A DNA stretch of 64,000 nucleotides from Sabellastarte sp. h YS-2021 (lineage: Eukaryota; Annelida; Polychaeta; Sabellida; Sabellidae), in NCBI GenBank assembly GCA_964017235.1, contig OZ024929.1:21263464-21327463 (forward strand). The letters are read 5' to 3'. The notes under the pieces are model-generated. The model did no database searches, had not been told where the DNA came from, and saw only the letters and a program-made list of their open reading frames with translations. Shown piece after piece: positions 1 through 15,000 of the stretch (positions are counted from its first letter, which is position 1; each line of letters opens with the position of its first letter). The position numbers and the translations under genes were made by a program.

Positions 1-27
1 GATGTACTGCTGGTACTTCATTTGATT
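1..27 (-). CDS. Probable partial exon of the MAM gene
   Basis: On the minus strand a pyrimidine-rich tract and CAG acceptor (30-28) precede an open phase-1 frame reading ESNEVPAVH, resembling the SNEV start of the second MAM domain at 5550. It would be the entry into a third module beyond the window. Only 27 bases are visible. Confidence 0.4.
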
Positions 28-3000
28 CTGTAGGGAATATTAGTATTCAAACCCACAACAATATCATTGGCAGGCCAGTGTGTTACCATTAGAAGTCTGC
101 GTGGTTACATTTCATCAACAGTATCAAGTTTCCAATCAAAAAGTCACTTAATACTAGTTTTTGATGTAAAAGGGGTTCACTTTTCACACCTTCAAAATCT
201 TTGGCTGAGCCAAATGTCATTCATTTGGTCAAGCCCCTGTACATATAGAATGACATATTTTGTGGGACCAAAAAATAGGTCCAGTTAATGTAGATCTCTG
301 GAAAGAAGGGTAAATTTCAGGGGAACCCCCACCATAAAATAACCCAACATAAAAAACCCCACTGTTTTTGGTAAACCCACAACAAAAAACCCACCCTTAA
401 AATTGACAGGGGCATGAAAAACCCCTGTTTTTAAATGACACTTTTACATGGGCGATAATTACGCAGAGCTGAGGAATTTTTCTCTCGACTATTCAGATTG
501 ACTTAGTAAAACGCAGCTGTATCTCATAAAAATTACGTCAAAAATGAGCTCAAAATTGCTGTTTTTCTTAAAGGTGTTTAGCTACAGATTTTAAATATTA
601 TTAACTGAGGAATCTAATTTATGGCATGTGTTTTGACATCAGTTGACTTTTTCAAGGAAATTAGTTTCTATATTTTGCTCGGCAAGGACAAGGGAACAGT
701 TCATTCACACATGTTAGACCGTCATATGACATACCTGATTCTGTTGTTTCTTCAGTAGTGGTGGGTGCTGGAAATACAAAAAAATATTAAGGATAACATC
801 TAACAATGTATTTTAGCTGTTAATCTGATTTCTGACCATACCTTTACTAAAAAGATCGTACTTTCAAACTTCAAAAGTTTGTTCTTCATGTGCCAAACAA
901 ATGACATGCAGATGTGGAACCATTTGGAATGTGTCACGTAACACTGTGGCATGTGATCTAAACTGTCCCATAATTCCCTAATTTCCAGCAAATATGTTAC
1001 ATCACTGAATAACGTCCAAAAGCTGTTGGTTGTATAAAAATTAACGTATTGATGAAAATCAAATTTAGCATGGTTAATGGTACAAATATGTAAACAAGTT
1101 CCAAACTTTTTAAATATTTCGTTAATTATGTGAGCTACATTTATGTTTTATACATAACTAGAAAGGTAATTTTGTAGAATTTCTGCTGGTTTCTGTTGCA
1201 TTGAATTTCTATCCAGAAATGGAGGAGAAATCTCAAGTTACAAATAGAAGTTTTTAAGTAACTATGGATACATTTCACAGCTATTTTTTTTCATTCTTTC
1301 GGTAAACAGGGACTTACTTCTTACTGAGGTGTATTATAAAAAGTGAAACACTAATCTTAGGGCACAGTTTAAAATTTATTACTTGATAAGACAAAACTAC
1401 ACAATGCTCTTCCTTCATGTTATTCTGAGGTTATACCTTCCCATGATACTGGGGTCATGAGGTACAAATTGACAGGATTGTCTACCTTGAGTGGTGGTTC
1501 AGTGAAAGTTTGCATTTGGGTAAGACACATTTAGGGCAATTCAACATAGCTTGGACGGCATTTTTAAAATGTTTGAAAAACCTTCACATTGAAAATGTAT
1601 TTTTTTGTGTGTGTGTAATTAAACCTTAACATTATCTGAGGTATTTGTCACTGGAATGATTGACAGAAGGTGATATAATATCTGTTTCGTATGAGCCAGT
1701 GGAATGTAAAAACTATTCAAAAACCACTTAAAAGAAAATGATTTCCAATAAATCTGTCTGCAGAAACATATATTATTGAGTAAAGATGGCTGTACAGATG
1801 ATACCCCTTACACTGTATATTGTAGAATATATTTACATTTCATGTACATTTTATTTCAGCAATAAAACAGAGATAGATACCAGATGAAATGTCTCTTTGT
1901 TTAAGATATTTGATATTTTTTATCATTAAAGGCTCAAATTTAACGAAATTTACTTCGTACAGTTTTTATATAGATTAATAGACATTTAATTATAGCCATT
2001 AAAGTATCAAGTATTCCTGTAATAACAGTTTGTGTTATTTTATGGTAAATCTCTTTATGGTAAATTAATTTACTTAAAAACGTACTGAGCATTTTTAATG
2101 CATTTTGATAGTGTCACAATACCTTGAAAAGGTTAAGACAGAAGAATTGATATTTAATCATTATAACTATTAAATATGTATGCTACATATTGCACGTACA
2201 TTATACTAATGTTACAGTAAATATAAATATTTAATATTGTTCTTTCAGTTATCAATATTTCATTAAAAACAATGTCTTCACTTTTGCAAAGATAGCTATG
2301 TGTGGACATAAAAACAGAAAATCAATCACTGGGGGAGGGGGGGGGGGGGGGGGTGATGAATGGGGTTCAGTTTTCACTCCTCAGTTCCAATGCTAGTGCT
2401 TGGCACAGTAAAGTAATACAATTGGCAGACAAATGTTTAGTTAGTAATACATTTGTTTTATGTATATCGACATATATTTGCTTTTGGTAAGATATGCATT
2501 GAAACAAACCTTATACCCAGTTAAAGTAGTAAACCAATTTTCCAATTAGAGGGCTTTGTCATTTTACTGAAGGACTTTGATCACTTGTACAACAGCCTTT
2601 AATCTAACATTTATGATCTTTTTAATGAAACAGCTGTTCTTTTAGTGGTGCAAGGTATGGACTAAGTATGAAACAATATATCTGTTCAATATAGACTGAA
2701 ATACAAAGTCAATATACTGTTATTTACAGCTTCATATCGATATAAAAATTGCATTTCAATTCCTACCTCAGTAGTTAAATAAAAGGCAAGACAACACATA
2801 ACAAGGATATGATATGAGACAAATCAATAATCACAGTTATATTAACTCATTTGATATACCTGAGAGCTACTGGTAACAATAACACGACAATACCAAGCAA
2901 TTTTAATTTTGAAGAATAATCCAATTTTTTATTGGAAGGCATTGTTAGCACATATCAAATACCTACAGTTAAAACGACCAAAACGTCTTTACTCCTGATC

Positions 3001-6000
3001 TGATTTCCAGCATATACTTCAGCTTTTAGAGTAACCAGTGTTGGCGACAAGCGCCAAAATATACAGGAGACTGTACTGGGGCGGTATTCACTAACAAGGA
3101 TTAAGATCAGATCAAGATCAGATCAAATTTGAGAAAAAAGTTTCACGTGAGCCATGGGATCAAATAGCTATTCTGAAACCATGGATCACTTAAACTGAAA
3201 AGATGAAATATTTGATCTGATTTTGTATGAATTTCACACAATTTTAAAAGGTTTATTCAGTTGTAAAATACTGTCTGCCTCTGTAATAACGGATTAAAAC
3301 ATTCATCTTCCCTGAGAAATAAATCTTTCATCAGTTATTTTTGATCTGTCTTGATCCAAAAGTTAATCTATCAAAGAGCATGGATCATAGTTAATCCAAA
3401 ATTTGATCAAAATATCAGATCAAATGTTTCATGAATACCAATCTGAGCTGATCCAAAATCTGATCAAAAAGTGATCATTTTTGTTCAAATTTGATCTGAT
3501 CTTTACTGATCCATGTTAGTGAATACCACCCCAGAACTCCACCAGTGTGTATGAGCAAAATATAACAAATTTCTGAGTCTAAGCCATTTAAAGCCTTTGG
3601 AATAAGTTGCAATGAACTTGTTTTGTTTCCAGTGTAAGCAAATTGGACATTTAAATTTTGCTTCCCAATACAAACGAGGCCAAAAGGGGTTTTGATCTAT
3701 TAGCACGAGCCACAAAGCCATCAGAGCCAGGAGTAGTGCACTAAGGTGGTTACCCATCCAGTACTAATATTTAACGTAGCCCTTTGCTGCTTCACTTCCT
3801 CAGTCATGAGACGGGTACTCATCACGCTACACCACAATTCATAAAGTCCAGAGACAAACAAACAAACCAAAAAAGAAAGAGTGGTCTCTTGAAGCATGAG
3901 CCTCATGAGTCTCACTAGAGCTCATGCTTAAAAATAAAGTAAAGACTCAGAAGCTGTGTTTAAGAGCACTTGTACCTGAGCAGATGGCCATCAGGTTATA
4001 TCGGATTGGTTTGGAATGTATTGACCTTTCAACTTAAGAATAAAGTAGATCTACATTTTTCAACATACCTGGAGTGGTTGGTTGTGTAGTGGTGTATAGA
4101 CTACAGGGCCCTGTCCTAACCAGAAGGTCATCCAGTGCAATGTCTCCTTGCACCTCACTGGATCTGTCTCCACCCTGGATGGCTATGAACTGGAGTTTAG
4201 AAGTGTTCTCAGCAATAGTTACATGACCTGGGTACCACTGGTCTGAAAAATAACATTAAAATACATGACATAAATATGTTATGTCAGAAAATGCAATCTA
4301 TCAGAGTTTCAAATCATGACTTATCTCTGATTTCTGGCATTATGCCTCTTAGAGATACAGATTAAGCACTATAAAAGTACTGTTAGAATTAGAATTAGGA
4401 TGATGTCACAAACTCCAATTGGAAGTTCTGATGTCATAAATTCCAATAGAAGTTTCTTATGGATATTATAACATTCATGGATAATTAATTATTCAACTCT
4501 CTTTCAAAAGTTACCTGAAATCTGCTGAGTTTAAGACCACAGACTGAGGCTGAATCTTATTTGAAAGTTTTAAGTTTAAGTCTAAGTACGGGCTAGGTCC
4601 TTTTGTAAAACAGGCATCTATCTATATTTATAAATGAAATAGGTCAGTCCCGTATCTGTCTGAAACCACTGTTCAATCATATCCTTGGATGTACATGTGG
4701 GCCCTCCACACGAACAGTAGCTTACAATGCTGCATGTACTACAGCCTCAGATTGTCTTTTTCTTCTCTCATTATAAAATTTAAAAATATATATATGTCAC
4801 TTCGACAATTTTCCTATCGACTTTCCCACAGACTTCATCATTACAATCAGACTATACTGAAATGTCCTGAAAATTTAATTAATAACAACTTCAATGAATC
4901 TTGTTTAATCCTGCCAAGAAACATTTAGACATGCAAAAACAACTCAGAAAATGTGACACTCTTGACAAAGGTAATGACATCAGACCAAACTTCAACCTTA
5001 CCTCCTTGGTCCCCGCTGTGTTCCCACAATGTGTTGACCTGTCCTCCTTCTTTGACCTCTGTGACCTTGAGAGTGCCCACGTGCTGACCGAACATGTGGT
5101 ACCAGAAGCTCATGCACGCAGTCTGTTGCTCCAGGCTACTGGTTGGGTATGAAATGATGGCACGGTCACTCGCCTGCCTGTTACTTGCCTCGGCATAAAG
5201 GTAGTAACCTGGAAAATATATTTTGTCTGTCACTTGGTGTCAGTTTTCTTTTGTTATATTTCCACTGCATTAGTGTGAATATACCCATATGAACTTTCCT
5301 TTGGAATGTCCCTTACAACTTGTAACTATGCAGATGCCCTAATTATTAGTATTATTCTTTTTATTATTGATATTATTATTCCCAGACTCACCCTCCTCAG
5401 TGCCAGTGGTATGGTCCACCCTTGGTCCAGTGGGTTCACTGGGTGTGTATCCGCTGTGAAGCTCCCAGTCAAAGTCATCGGTTTCCCCAGACTGGACCAG
5501 TCCACAGAGGTCATCAGGTGCAAACTCACAGCGAAACACCTCATTGGAGGCTGATGAAAAACATCATGAACACATCATATAGGTAATAGGACCAGGCCAT
5601 ACAGACTGCTAAGTGCAATCACACAAACGCCTCAGTTGAGGTCACAGTAAAATAATGTAAGCAATTAAAATATTGAGAAAGTCAGATGTAAAAAAAAGAT
5701 AGGCTATTTTGTACTTCTTACCTTGGGAGTTAAAGGGACCAAAATCCTGTTAAATTTTAGTTTGGTTTACTTCGAGGTCTAGAAAAATAAACTCAACTGT
5801 CTACAAAACCTTTATTTTTCTGGCATGACCTGGCTATATCAATGGGCATAGGACAATTCAATATGTTTATGTATAGTTGTGCATTAGAGTCTGTCAAACA
5901 ATGGAGATCAAGCGCTATAAAATTCCTTATTAGATTAGATTTATATTTGTAATGTTATTACTGCGTTGATATGAACATAAAGTATATGGCACTTGCTATT

Positions 6001-9000
6001 ATTCATTAGGATGTTTACTATAGCATAAAATTTCACAAACACATAAGTAATTTTAAATGCTCTTTGATCTTTTGCCTTTATCCTTTAATTGTTCTTTCAA
6101 CACTTTAAATTGGCAATAGGAGTGAATCATTCCAGTTATTTGGTGCATATTTGTAATGATACAGCTACACAGGAAGCTAAAGGCAGACCAATTGAACACT
6201 TAAAGATAAAGTCAGTGGCTGGATTAAAGGGGTTTGTCCAAATTTATTGACATAGGTTTAATATTGTACAGTTAAAGTAATACACAGAATCTCATTCGTG
6301 CATCTGCTCAAAATTCTGCATTACCAAGCACCAGGGAGGCAAGTGGCAATACTAAGGACCTGTCCCAATATGAACCTGGCCGTGGAATGGGATGTAAAAC
6401 TCCCAAATTTAACCTTTTGCAAAGCAGCAGGGATTGCTAGGCATATACAGGATTTTCCACATTAGGTTGGGGTCAGGATTTGAACCCAAACTATATTTCA
6501 GATGAGAGAGGCTAGTGTGCTACTTAACTACTTTTACTATTAATCTAGTACTAATGCTGCTACTGCTGCTGCTACTTCAACTACTACAGAGCTCCTATTA
6601 GAGAGATTTGGTGCACTCAATTTGGAATAATGTGTGTACAGTTGCACGCAAACATCATATTTTGTTGTAGTTTTTTTAATGTTGGGTGAAAAACATTTAG
6701 AAAATACCAATTTGGCATGAAGGTTTAGACTAACAGATTAAGGGTACAGTTATTAGTGAAAACAACAAAGATGTGCACATGAATAAGTTGTCGTAACTTT
6801 AAAATAGTACCAAGGTCCCAAAACAAATATATATCTGACAGAACTATACACAAACCTGATATTAACTCTTTCGGCTTAAGTTTGCTTGAGTCCATTTTCA
6901 AATACTCAAGAAATTAAGTCCAGGAGTTTCATGATAGGACTGAACTTCTTCAAAATATAAAGAATAACTAATTTGATTGTTACAACCACTTCTTTTTGCA
7001 CCATTCTTAATTGTTATAAATACTGATAATATGTGATCAAAAGTGTAATAAAAAATAAGAGTGAATTTTTTCTTAATTAACATTCACTAAAGGTCCTGCA
7101 CTAAGTTTTAGGTTTAGGTTTGCCTTGAATAGGCGACTGTTAGGAAAGTGACCTCAAGTTTGTCACTTTCTGACAGCGGTCAAATTTTGAATGACAGGTC
7201 AAATCTCAGATGACTAGTTTTATCTCGAATAAGATTTGTTGAAAAATCTCATTACAATTTGAACACAACTTTCAAGTTCCCTGTTCACTAACATTCATAT
7301 GCTTAAGAAATTTTCTTACTCTTAGAATTTTCTGAGAAACACACCATTTTCTGAATAAAAAATTCTTAAAACAAGAAATATTTTAAGAATTTGTAAATTA
7401 AGGGGAATTTTTACACTTCTGAATTAAATAATAACCAGGATGTAATAGCTGCAAGTTAAAGCAGGTAGTGTTAATATTTTGGTTGTTGATCAACATAAAG
7501 GTCTTCTTTGTACAAAAACATGTATTGTAAATACACTTTTTATGTGTAAATATGGAAAAACTCTATTTTTTAAGAAAAATTTCTTTGTCTATTTGTTTTT
7601 CTGAGAAAATGCCTATATTCTAAGAAAATATCTTAGTCTAAGAATTGGAATGCTAGTCAATATGGGCCTAAAGTTTTAAAAAGGGGCTCTTGTATTAATA
7701 TTTACTTAGTCCATAGGCATAGTTATAAAATGTCTCATATTTAACCAAAACTAGACTGATTGCCTCAGTTGTGAAACTCATTTGTTTCTAATTGTCAGAC
7801 TTCTCTTGTCAGGGGGTTTAATTCTATTTTAATGGGTCTTACAGTTCTATTTAAAAAAAATGTGACAACACAACATGATATAAGTCAATTATATTACAGT
7901 GTCACACTTGTCATCAAGTCCACATCATATATTCTGTAACAGGTATCAACCACACTGACACTGTACTTTCCCCCCAAAAATGGTACTGCATGTTTTCACA
8001 TTTTTCAATTTTGTATTCCAGATTAGCTACATGTCCATCGAGATGTATGTATTCTACAATGTTTTAAGGTTGATAAATCCATATTTTATAGCATGTAGCC
8101 TTTTAATTTGAATTTGCTTAAAGATAAAATACCATCCAAAACGTTTGTATTTGCAATACAAAATGGTGCTGAAGTGAGTGAATTAATCTATATCTTGTTA
8201 TGTAAACAAGTGTGCAGTTTTATGAACAATGAAAACAACATGCAGTGTGCCAAAACAGTTGTGCCAAAAGTGTTAACATATCATTCATTAGACAAGTACA
8301 GCTTCGCAAGACAACATGCGGTTGTAATTGTTTACCTGTTACAGAATCTGATGGGACACTTGATTTCGTTGCTTCTGTTGGAAAAAGCAATGTAGAATTT
8401 CTAGTAATAATTGTGGCCTCGGAAGCATTAACTGCGACAGACTGGGAAGTCATAGAAGAAGACATTGTGGAAGTGGAGGTTGAAATGGCCTTTGTAATAG
8501 ATGGAGATGTTGTTGTGGAAGGGGAAGAAAATTTTGAGGAATCTGTACTAGACGAGGACATATTATATTCATTGCTAGTGGAAGAGGGCAAAATAGGTTC
8601 TTGTGTACTAGATGAGGACACTGTGTAAGTAGTATTTGGCGATTGTACTGTGGTAACAATTTCAGCAGATTTATCCTCCGATGTAGATGGTGTACCTGTG
8701 GTATCTTCTTCTGCTGTACTAGTAGGTACTGCTGAGGTACTACTTCTAACTGTGGATTCTTCTGGTGTGCTGGTAGTAGTACTCTCTGCAGTGGTACTAG
8801 GGGAGGTACTAGGTGTAGTGGTGGTACTAGTTGACGTACTTGGTGGTGTTGTTGTTGTCGTTGTTGAAACCGTTGTACTCTCAGTTGTTGTTGAAGTACT
8901 TTCTGTTGTGACGTCGGGGGCACCACAAGCTTTGTTCTCAATAATAACATCATCAATAGCAATATCTCCGTATGGTTGACCATCATTTTCGCCCCCACGT

Positions 9001-12000
9001 ACAGCCCTAAATCGCACCTTCTGCGTGGCACCTGTGACTGTGATGCTGTCCTCCTGCCAAGCATTAATCCCTGTAGCTGTAAAAGTAAAGAGTAGGCCCA
9101 GTTATTTTGATATTCAAAATTTGACACACACCGAGGGAAACCATAAAGGTTAGAAAATTATCAAAATAACAGAGACACTTTTAGAACATCAATAGATTGT
9201 GTATGTTACAGTGAATGACACATATAGGTTATGCTGCAAGTCATTTGTAAAACTCCAATCTAATCAGATTTTTATTCTGATTAAACACTGAAAAAAAATT
9301 TTAAGACAAATCATTGCTTCAAAAACAAATGGCCGATGTGCTTTGCCCTTTTTAATATTAGTGGTTATATGAACAACTTGTATGATGTTAGACAGGTAAA
9401 AATCTCAGTTGAGGCTGGTTTTATCTTTGCTTAAGATTTCTTTGATTCTCAAGATAAACAACAACTTGGTCAAAAACATTTATCAGATTTGAGATATAAC
9501 TCTACTGAGTTTTGGTTGAGACTTGAGACAATCTGTGAATGAAGCCTCTGAAGATTCCAGAATTCCAGACAGGGCCTTCTTATTTATCTACAATTCCAAG
9601 CCTCTACTTACATCCTTGCCGAGTGCGTGACCACACTTCCTGTGTACCTCCTGAGCTTGAGATGGTGAAGACAGCCAAGGAGCCGATGTGCTGCCCGTAC
9701 ATGTGGTACCAGAAGGTCACGCAGTAAGCTGAGCTATCGGTGAGAGAGGGCGTGTCAAGGTCAGCATATTCTCCCACACTATGGTCACTGGCCTCAATGT
9801 ACATGTAGTAACCTGGGCGAAAAAGAGATGACTGAAAGTAATGTCATGTGTAGGAATCTGGATTGAAGAAACAGCACTAGCAACATTACTTTTGTTGGAA
9901 ACTGTAATCAATAAAATAAACCTTAAAAAGGGATCACAATGACTCTTCTTTACCTGACGTGTGGTCATCTGACTCATTTTGACCTTTGATTCAGCCACCT
10001 AAGTACTTTAAGCCAAAGTATTGTTCTCTGATTCATCTTATACTCATCCCATCTTGTATTGCAATCCCACACATTTTCACCTCAGGTTAATTAACCTTAA
10101 GTATAGTTATCGGACTTGTCTTGACTTTAGGTATTACTCTCTGATTCAGCTTGACCTGAGATATTGCCATCACATTCACTTTGACCTTACGTATTACCAT
10201 CTCACTCACCTTGACCTTACATATTGGACATCTGAATTACTTTGGCCTGAGGAATGCTATCTAATGCAACCTGACCTGAGGTAGTGCAAATATGACTAAC
10301 CTTGACCCGATGTATGGTCCTCCAATGGTCCAGTATTTTTACTTTGTGTCTCAAACTGGTGTGGTCTCCAGTTAAATGCATCTTGTGTACTCTGACTCAT
10401 TCCACATGGAGTATCAGAGTTCATGTCAAAGTCACAGCCCCATATTGTGGCAGAATGAACAACTGCAAAAATAAGTCAATTAAATTGTGTATACAGTTGA
10501 CTGCTCTATGGCTTATGAGCCATATTTCTGAGTATAATATTTGAGTATTAAATGTTCACTGCTCTATGGCTTATATGTTTCTGAGTATAACATAAAATTG
10601 TGCATTAAATGCTCACTGTTCTATGGCTTATATGTTTTTGAGTATAACATTTGTGTATTAAATGCTCACTGCTCTATGGCATATATGTTTTTGAGTATAA
10701 TATTTGAATATCAAATGCTCACTAGAGACTAATGTGATTACTTTTAGTTAATTATTCTTAATGTTTCCCAATCTTAATTTACATATAGTTTCCAAGGACA
10801 CTTGGGAGCAGATGTTAGGGTTCTGATGACAGAAATTTAACAACAACAAAATGCTTATTTACTACCACTTTGAAAATAGAATAAACTTGTGGTAAAGAAA
10901 CTAAAATTTCTTTGACTAATATGTACAGAGATTGCAATATGATTTGGCAATTTCATGATTTTGCAATTTTTGCCAAAATGTAAAGTGTCTGCACACTCAT
11001 TTGGTTCATTCATTGATTAAAATGTGGAATATTTTGTGCATCTGTGATATCACCATTTTAAAATGACAATCACACAAAATGTCAACTTTAAATGCCTCGC
11101 GACGATAAAACCATATGGTGATTGATAATAATATTGCTCCTACAGTTTGAAGCAACTGCTAAGTTGATATAGAAAAGTCTGGCTTATTTTTTAAATTTAT
11201 CATACAAAACGTAAAACAAAATAACAAAGGTGACTAGGAAGGACTTTGGGAGCACAAACCTCCGCCAAGGCAATGACAGTATTTCTACATAGAAATTTCA
11301 TCCAAACACTGTTTTTTAAAAAATTTTTGCAGTAATCTTAAACACAAACCCAAAATGATTGAAAATGAGTCTTGAATATATCTGATTATTTTTTGATGTA
11401 CACATTACAATCTGGATCTTTCCCAAAATTTAGTCACTTCTTCCTTTGGCAAGGTCCTACCCACATAAAAAAATTGATAAAGATTCTTTCCATTAGTTTT
11501 AGAGTAATTATGAACACAAACAAAGACAACCAAAAAGATAACCTATAAAAGTACTAGAGTAAGAAATCTAAAATTCGCCACATATCTGAAATTCGCCACA
11601 TGGGAAAATACTAATAAAATAAATGAATTGAGGCGAGATTTATTGACTGTATAGTAAATTAAGGCCTTTTGAACTGAAAAATACCAATTTTTGCACAAAA
11701 ACATCATTTTCTACATAAAATTAACTAAGGTCTTAGAGGTGGCGAATTTTAGATTCCTGGCGAATTTTAGATTTCTTACTCTACTAGAATTACAACTTGG
11801 AGGATTCACTGATTGACTGGGTTTTTGATTTTGATTATATTGGTTATATCTCAATGGATCATTTCACAGATGGTCTAATAAAGTGTATACTGCTTGGTCA
11901 AGATTCTACACATTAAAACGCTTGGGTGTCAATTGATGACTCAAAGTCCCCCATGATCTCTTAACTTTTTACTTGTCTTGTCACTTTAAACCAAAGAGGG

Positions 12001-15000
12001 TTTGTATTCATAGACATTTATATATTTGTCATCTTTTATCAAAAGGTATTTAAATTTGAAACAAGCCAAAAAAGAACTTGAAAATTTTGGTTATAATATA
12101 AACAAGGCCAAAACGTTTTTTCATCTACAGACACGAGATGCAAAGGCATCCGTAGGGCACTACAGTAACTGCTCAATTAATGAAATTGACGGGAGATGAA
12201 AAAAGGTGATCTAGAAAAGCACATTGATATGTAAGGGATTTCTTCTTCATTTGTTACTGTCCATTACTGAGGGAATGGTTGGACCTTGATAAACATTTGA
12301 TCAATATTTATGTAACAAATTATCTAATATGTACCCACACATCACTGTGGTTGTACATCGTGTGAATGTAAAACAAAACAACAGATTCTCCCATTATATT
12401 TGACTGAATATTGGTGTAAATGTATATCCAAAAAGGTATAACAATTTATGGTCCAGTATGAGTAATGTTTGAACAATATACTGTGGGAAATAAAAACTGG
12501 TCAAAATTCTTTTCTTATTATCTGGTTCCCTTCTAATTGAATAATTAATATTTAATTTACCATTACATAAACAGGTGTCGATTTTTTATAAATACTTCTG
12601 AAAGTGTATCACACAGAACTATTTTATGTAGGTCACTAGAAATGTATTTGTTTATGAACTTTCTGCTTGCTTTTGTTGAATTAAAATTTCATAGAAGTGA
12701 CAGAGAAATCTAAATTTAAAACATAACATGGCCCTTGCAATGAATATGTTTCACAACTGATTCTTTCATTCTTTATGTAAACATAGAATTATTTTACTTA
12801 TCATTCAACTGGTGGATATTGATTATAAAATCATCCTTATAAAGTATATTTGTAAACAACATCACTCACTCATATAAATAACTGCTACTAGCATGTTATA
12901 TTTTTGTCCTGTTGTAAAATTTGAAAATGACATTTATTCAGATATATTTTTTTGCTGTAACACAGAGCCATTTTATACAGAGTTAGTGCAAGTGCCATCT
13001 CAAGAGGTGTCCAGTGCTGATATGGTGACTAAGGTTTACACATATATACACCCACATACACACCCCAATAGCCAAATAATTAACCTGTCATTGAGAGGCT
13101 AATATACAATCCTCTTATCAGACAGAATTTGTTTCATATTGTGTGATAATCCTGGCTATTGACTTAACATATTGACATTGTAATCAACATATTGGGTTAA
13201 TTATTGACTTAAACTCTGTGTCAGAAACTCTGTGTGGTTTGAATACCCAGAGTCAGGAACACAGAATAGTTTTACAAAGAGGTCATGTCTTTGTCAATAA
13301 AATACTATAGTTGAAGCCACATTTTATTGTTTTACACCAGTGAAGCTTTATGCACTGATTTCATGACTACAATCACATAAAATCTTGGTTTCTATTTGAC
13401 TATAAAATTTAAAGAAAATTGACACAAGACATTTACTAGATCAATAAAATAATAGTAATTTATAAGTGTTAATTTAACTTTCTTTTTAATAGTTTATTTG
13501 GTCAGGAACAGATTCATGAAAGGTCTTAGCCAAATGTAAGACTTCAGTTGGTTCAATATGTATTCAAAAGTTAAGCCTAAGACTTGGCGAAGGCCTTTTG
13601 TGAGTACAGCTCCTAAATTTATGTTCTGGAAAATACTGGAAAATATTTTTTAAAAAGAATCATCCAAATGCTATTAGTCTTGGTCTCAATCTACGGATTT
13701 GCCATTTTATCTCTTCTTTTAAAGTGTTACAAAGGGTTTTTAGTCTCAGAATGCAATAAAATTTCCCATTTTTCTCCATTATCAGTCAGAGTCCGGGGCC
13801 GATTTAACTAAAAGACTTAAACTAAGTCCCTTTATTGGCTAAGTCAGGGACTTAAATCTAAGACTTTGGTCTTAGCTAGGTCTGGGACTTAAAATGGATT
13901 TCACAAAGGTGACTTAGCTAAGTCCAAGCTTATCAAATAACCACAGTGGTTTTCTGTGTCATGTGACCTTTTGTATCTATTCAAAATATAATGTTGCCAC
14001 ATATTCTTCATTTTGATGTATTTTATCTAAGGATAAGTGCTGTTTTGTAATGGAAAACCTTGTTACCACATATGAATTCCCAAACACTACTTCAGTGAGG
14101 TGTTCTGTACAATTATAATTTATTTACAGCCATTTCAAATTTTGAAGTGGAGAAAGGTTTATGGTGGCCATATTTAAGTCCTCTTCACAAAATTTAAGCC
14201 CACTACCTCCCAGACTTAAAGTTAAGTCCACTGACTTAGCAATTTCATGGAAATTTAATCCCACTACCTCCCAGACTTAAAGTTAAGTCCACTGACTTAG
14301 CAATTTCATGGACTTAGCTGCTTTGTGAAATCCGCTAAGTCTAAGACCCCAGACTTAACATTCTTTTGACAAAATTTAAGACCATAGTCTGAGATTTAAG
14401 TCTAAATCTAGACTTAAGTCCCTTTGTGAAATCGGCCCCGGGATTATTGACCTTCCCCCAGATGAGGTCATATTAGGACAGGTCTTCAGTGCAGGCCACA
14501 CATGTCCTGAGCTCGAACCCACACCCACTGGGCCAAGAAATTACATGTCAGCCTTATTGTAAACCTATCACTACCTCCATCAAAGAGGTATTAAATTAAT
14601 GACAGTTTGTCTAATGGTCCATTTTTCCCTTCATTTGCAAGCAGGATTATGCAACTACTATACTGGTGGAAATTCATGAAGAAAAATAAAAAAATAGGTT
14701 TCTGTCCTATTAAGTTTGAGAGTGATTTGGATCACCAACTGGATACACACACCAAAAAAATCATGCTTTTCCCATTTACTTAATATTACATGCCCTTGGC
14801 AGAGGTTTGCGCTTTCCGAATGCTCTTGGCCAACATTGTTCTACATCATCAGCAATATCTTTATCATCTGGACATGCAGGTAAAGTGAAATTGTGTTCAT
14901 ATAATAGGTTCATAAAATAAGGAATATTTTGGGATAAAACATCAATGGGGAAATGATAACAATTTGGGATCATAAAAATGGGTTAACATAATGGAATTTC

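Larger units (their letters stand above)
5551..8335. other. Intron between mucin linker and MAM domain 2
   Basis: Noncoding. It contains a degenerate SINE (about 6330-6500) and an inverted-repeat element (about 7273-7672). The rest is AT-rich and unremarkable. Confidence 0.5.

Noticed and set aside
8245..9127. Long alternative ORFs on both strands over the mucin-like exon
   Set aside because: They are shadow frames of low-complexity Thr/Ser codons. Only the frame that continues MAM domain 1 has splice sites and domain logic.
14776..14973. 65-residue minus-strand ORF
   Set aside because: It overlaps a dispersed repeat core and has no domain similarity or splice support.
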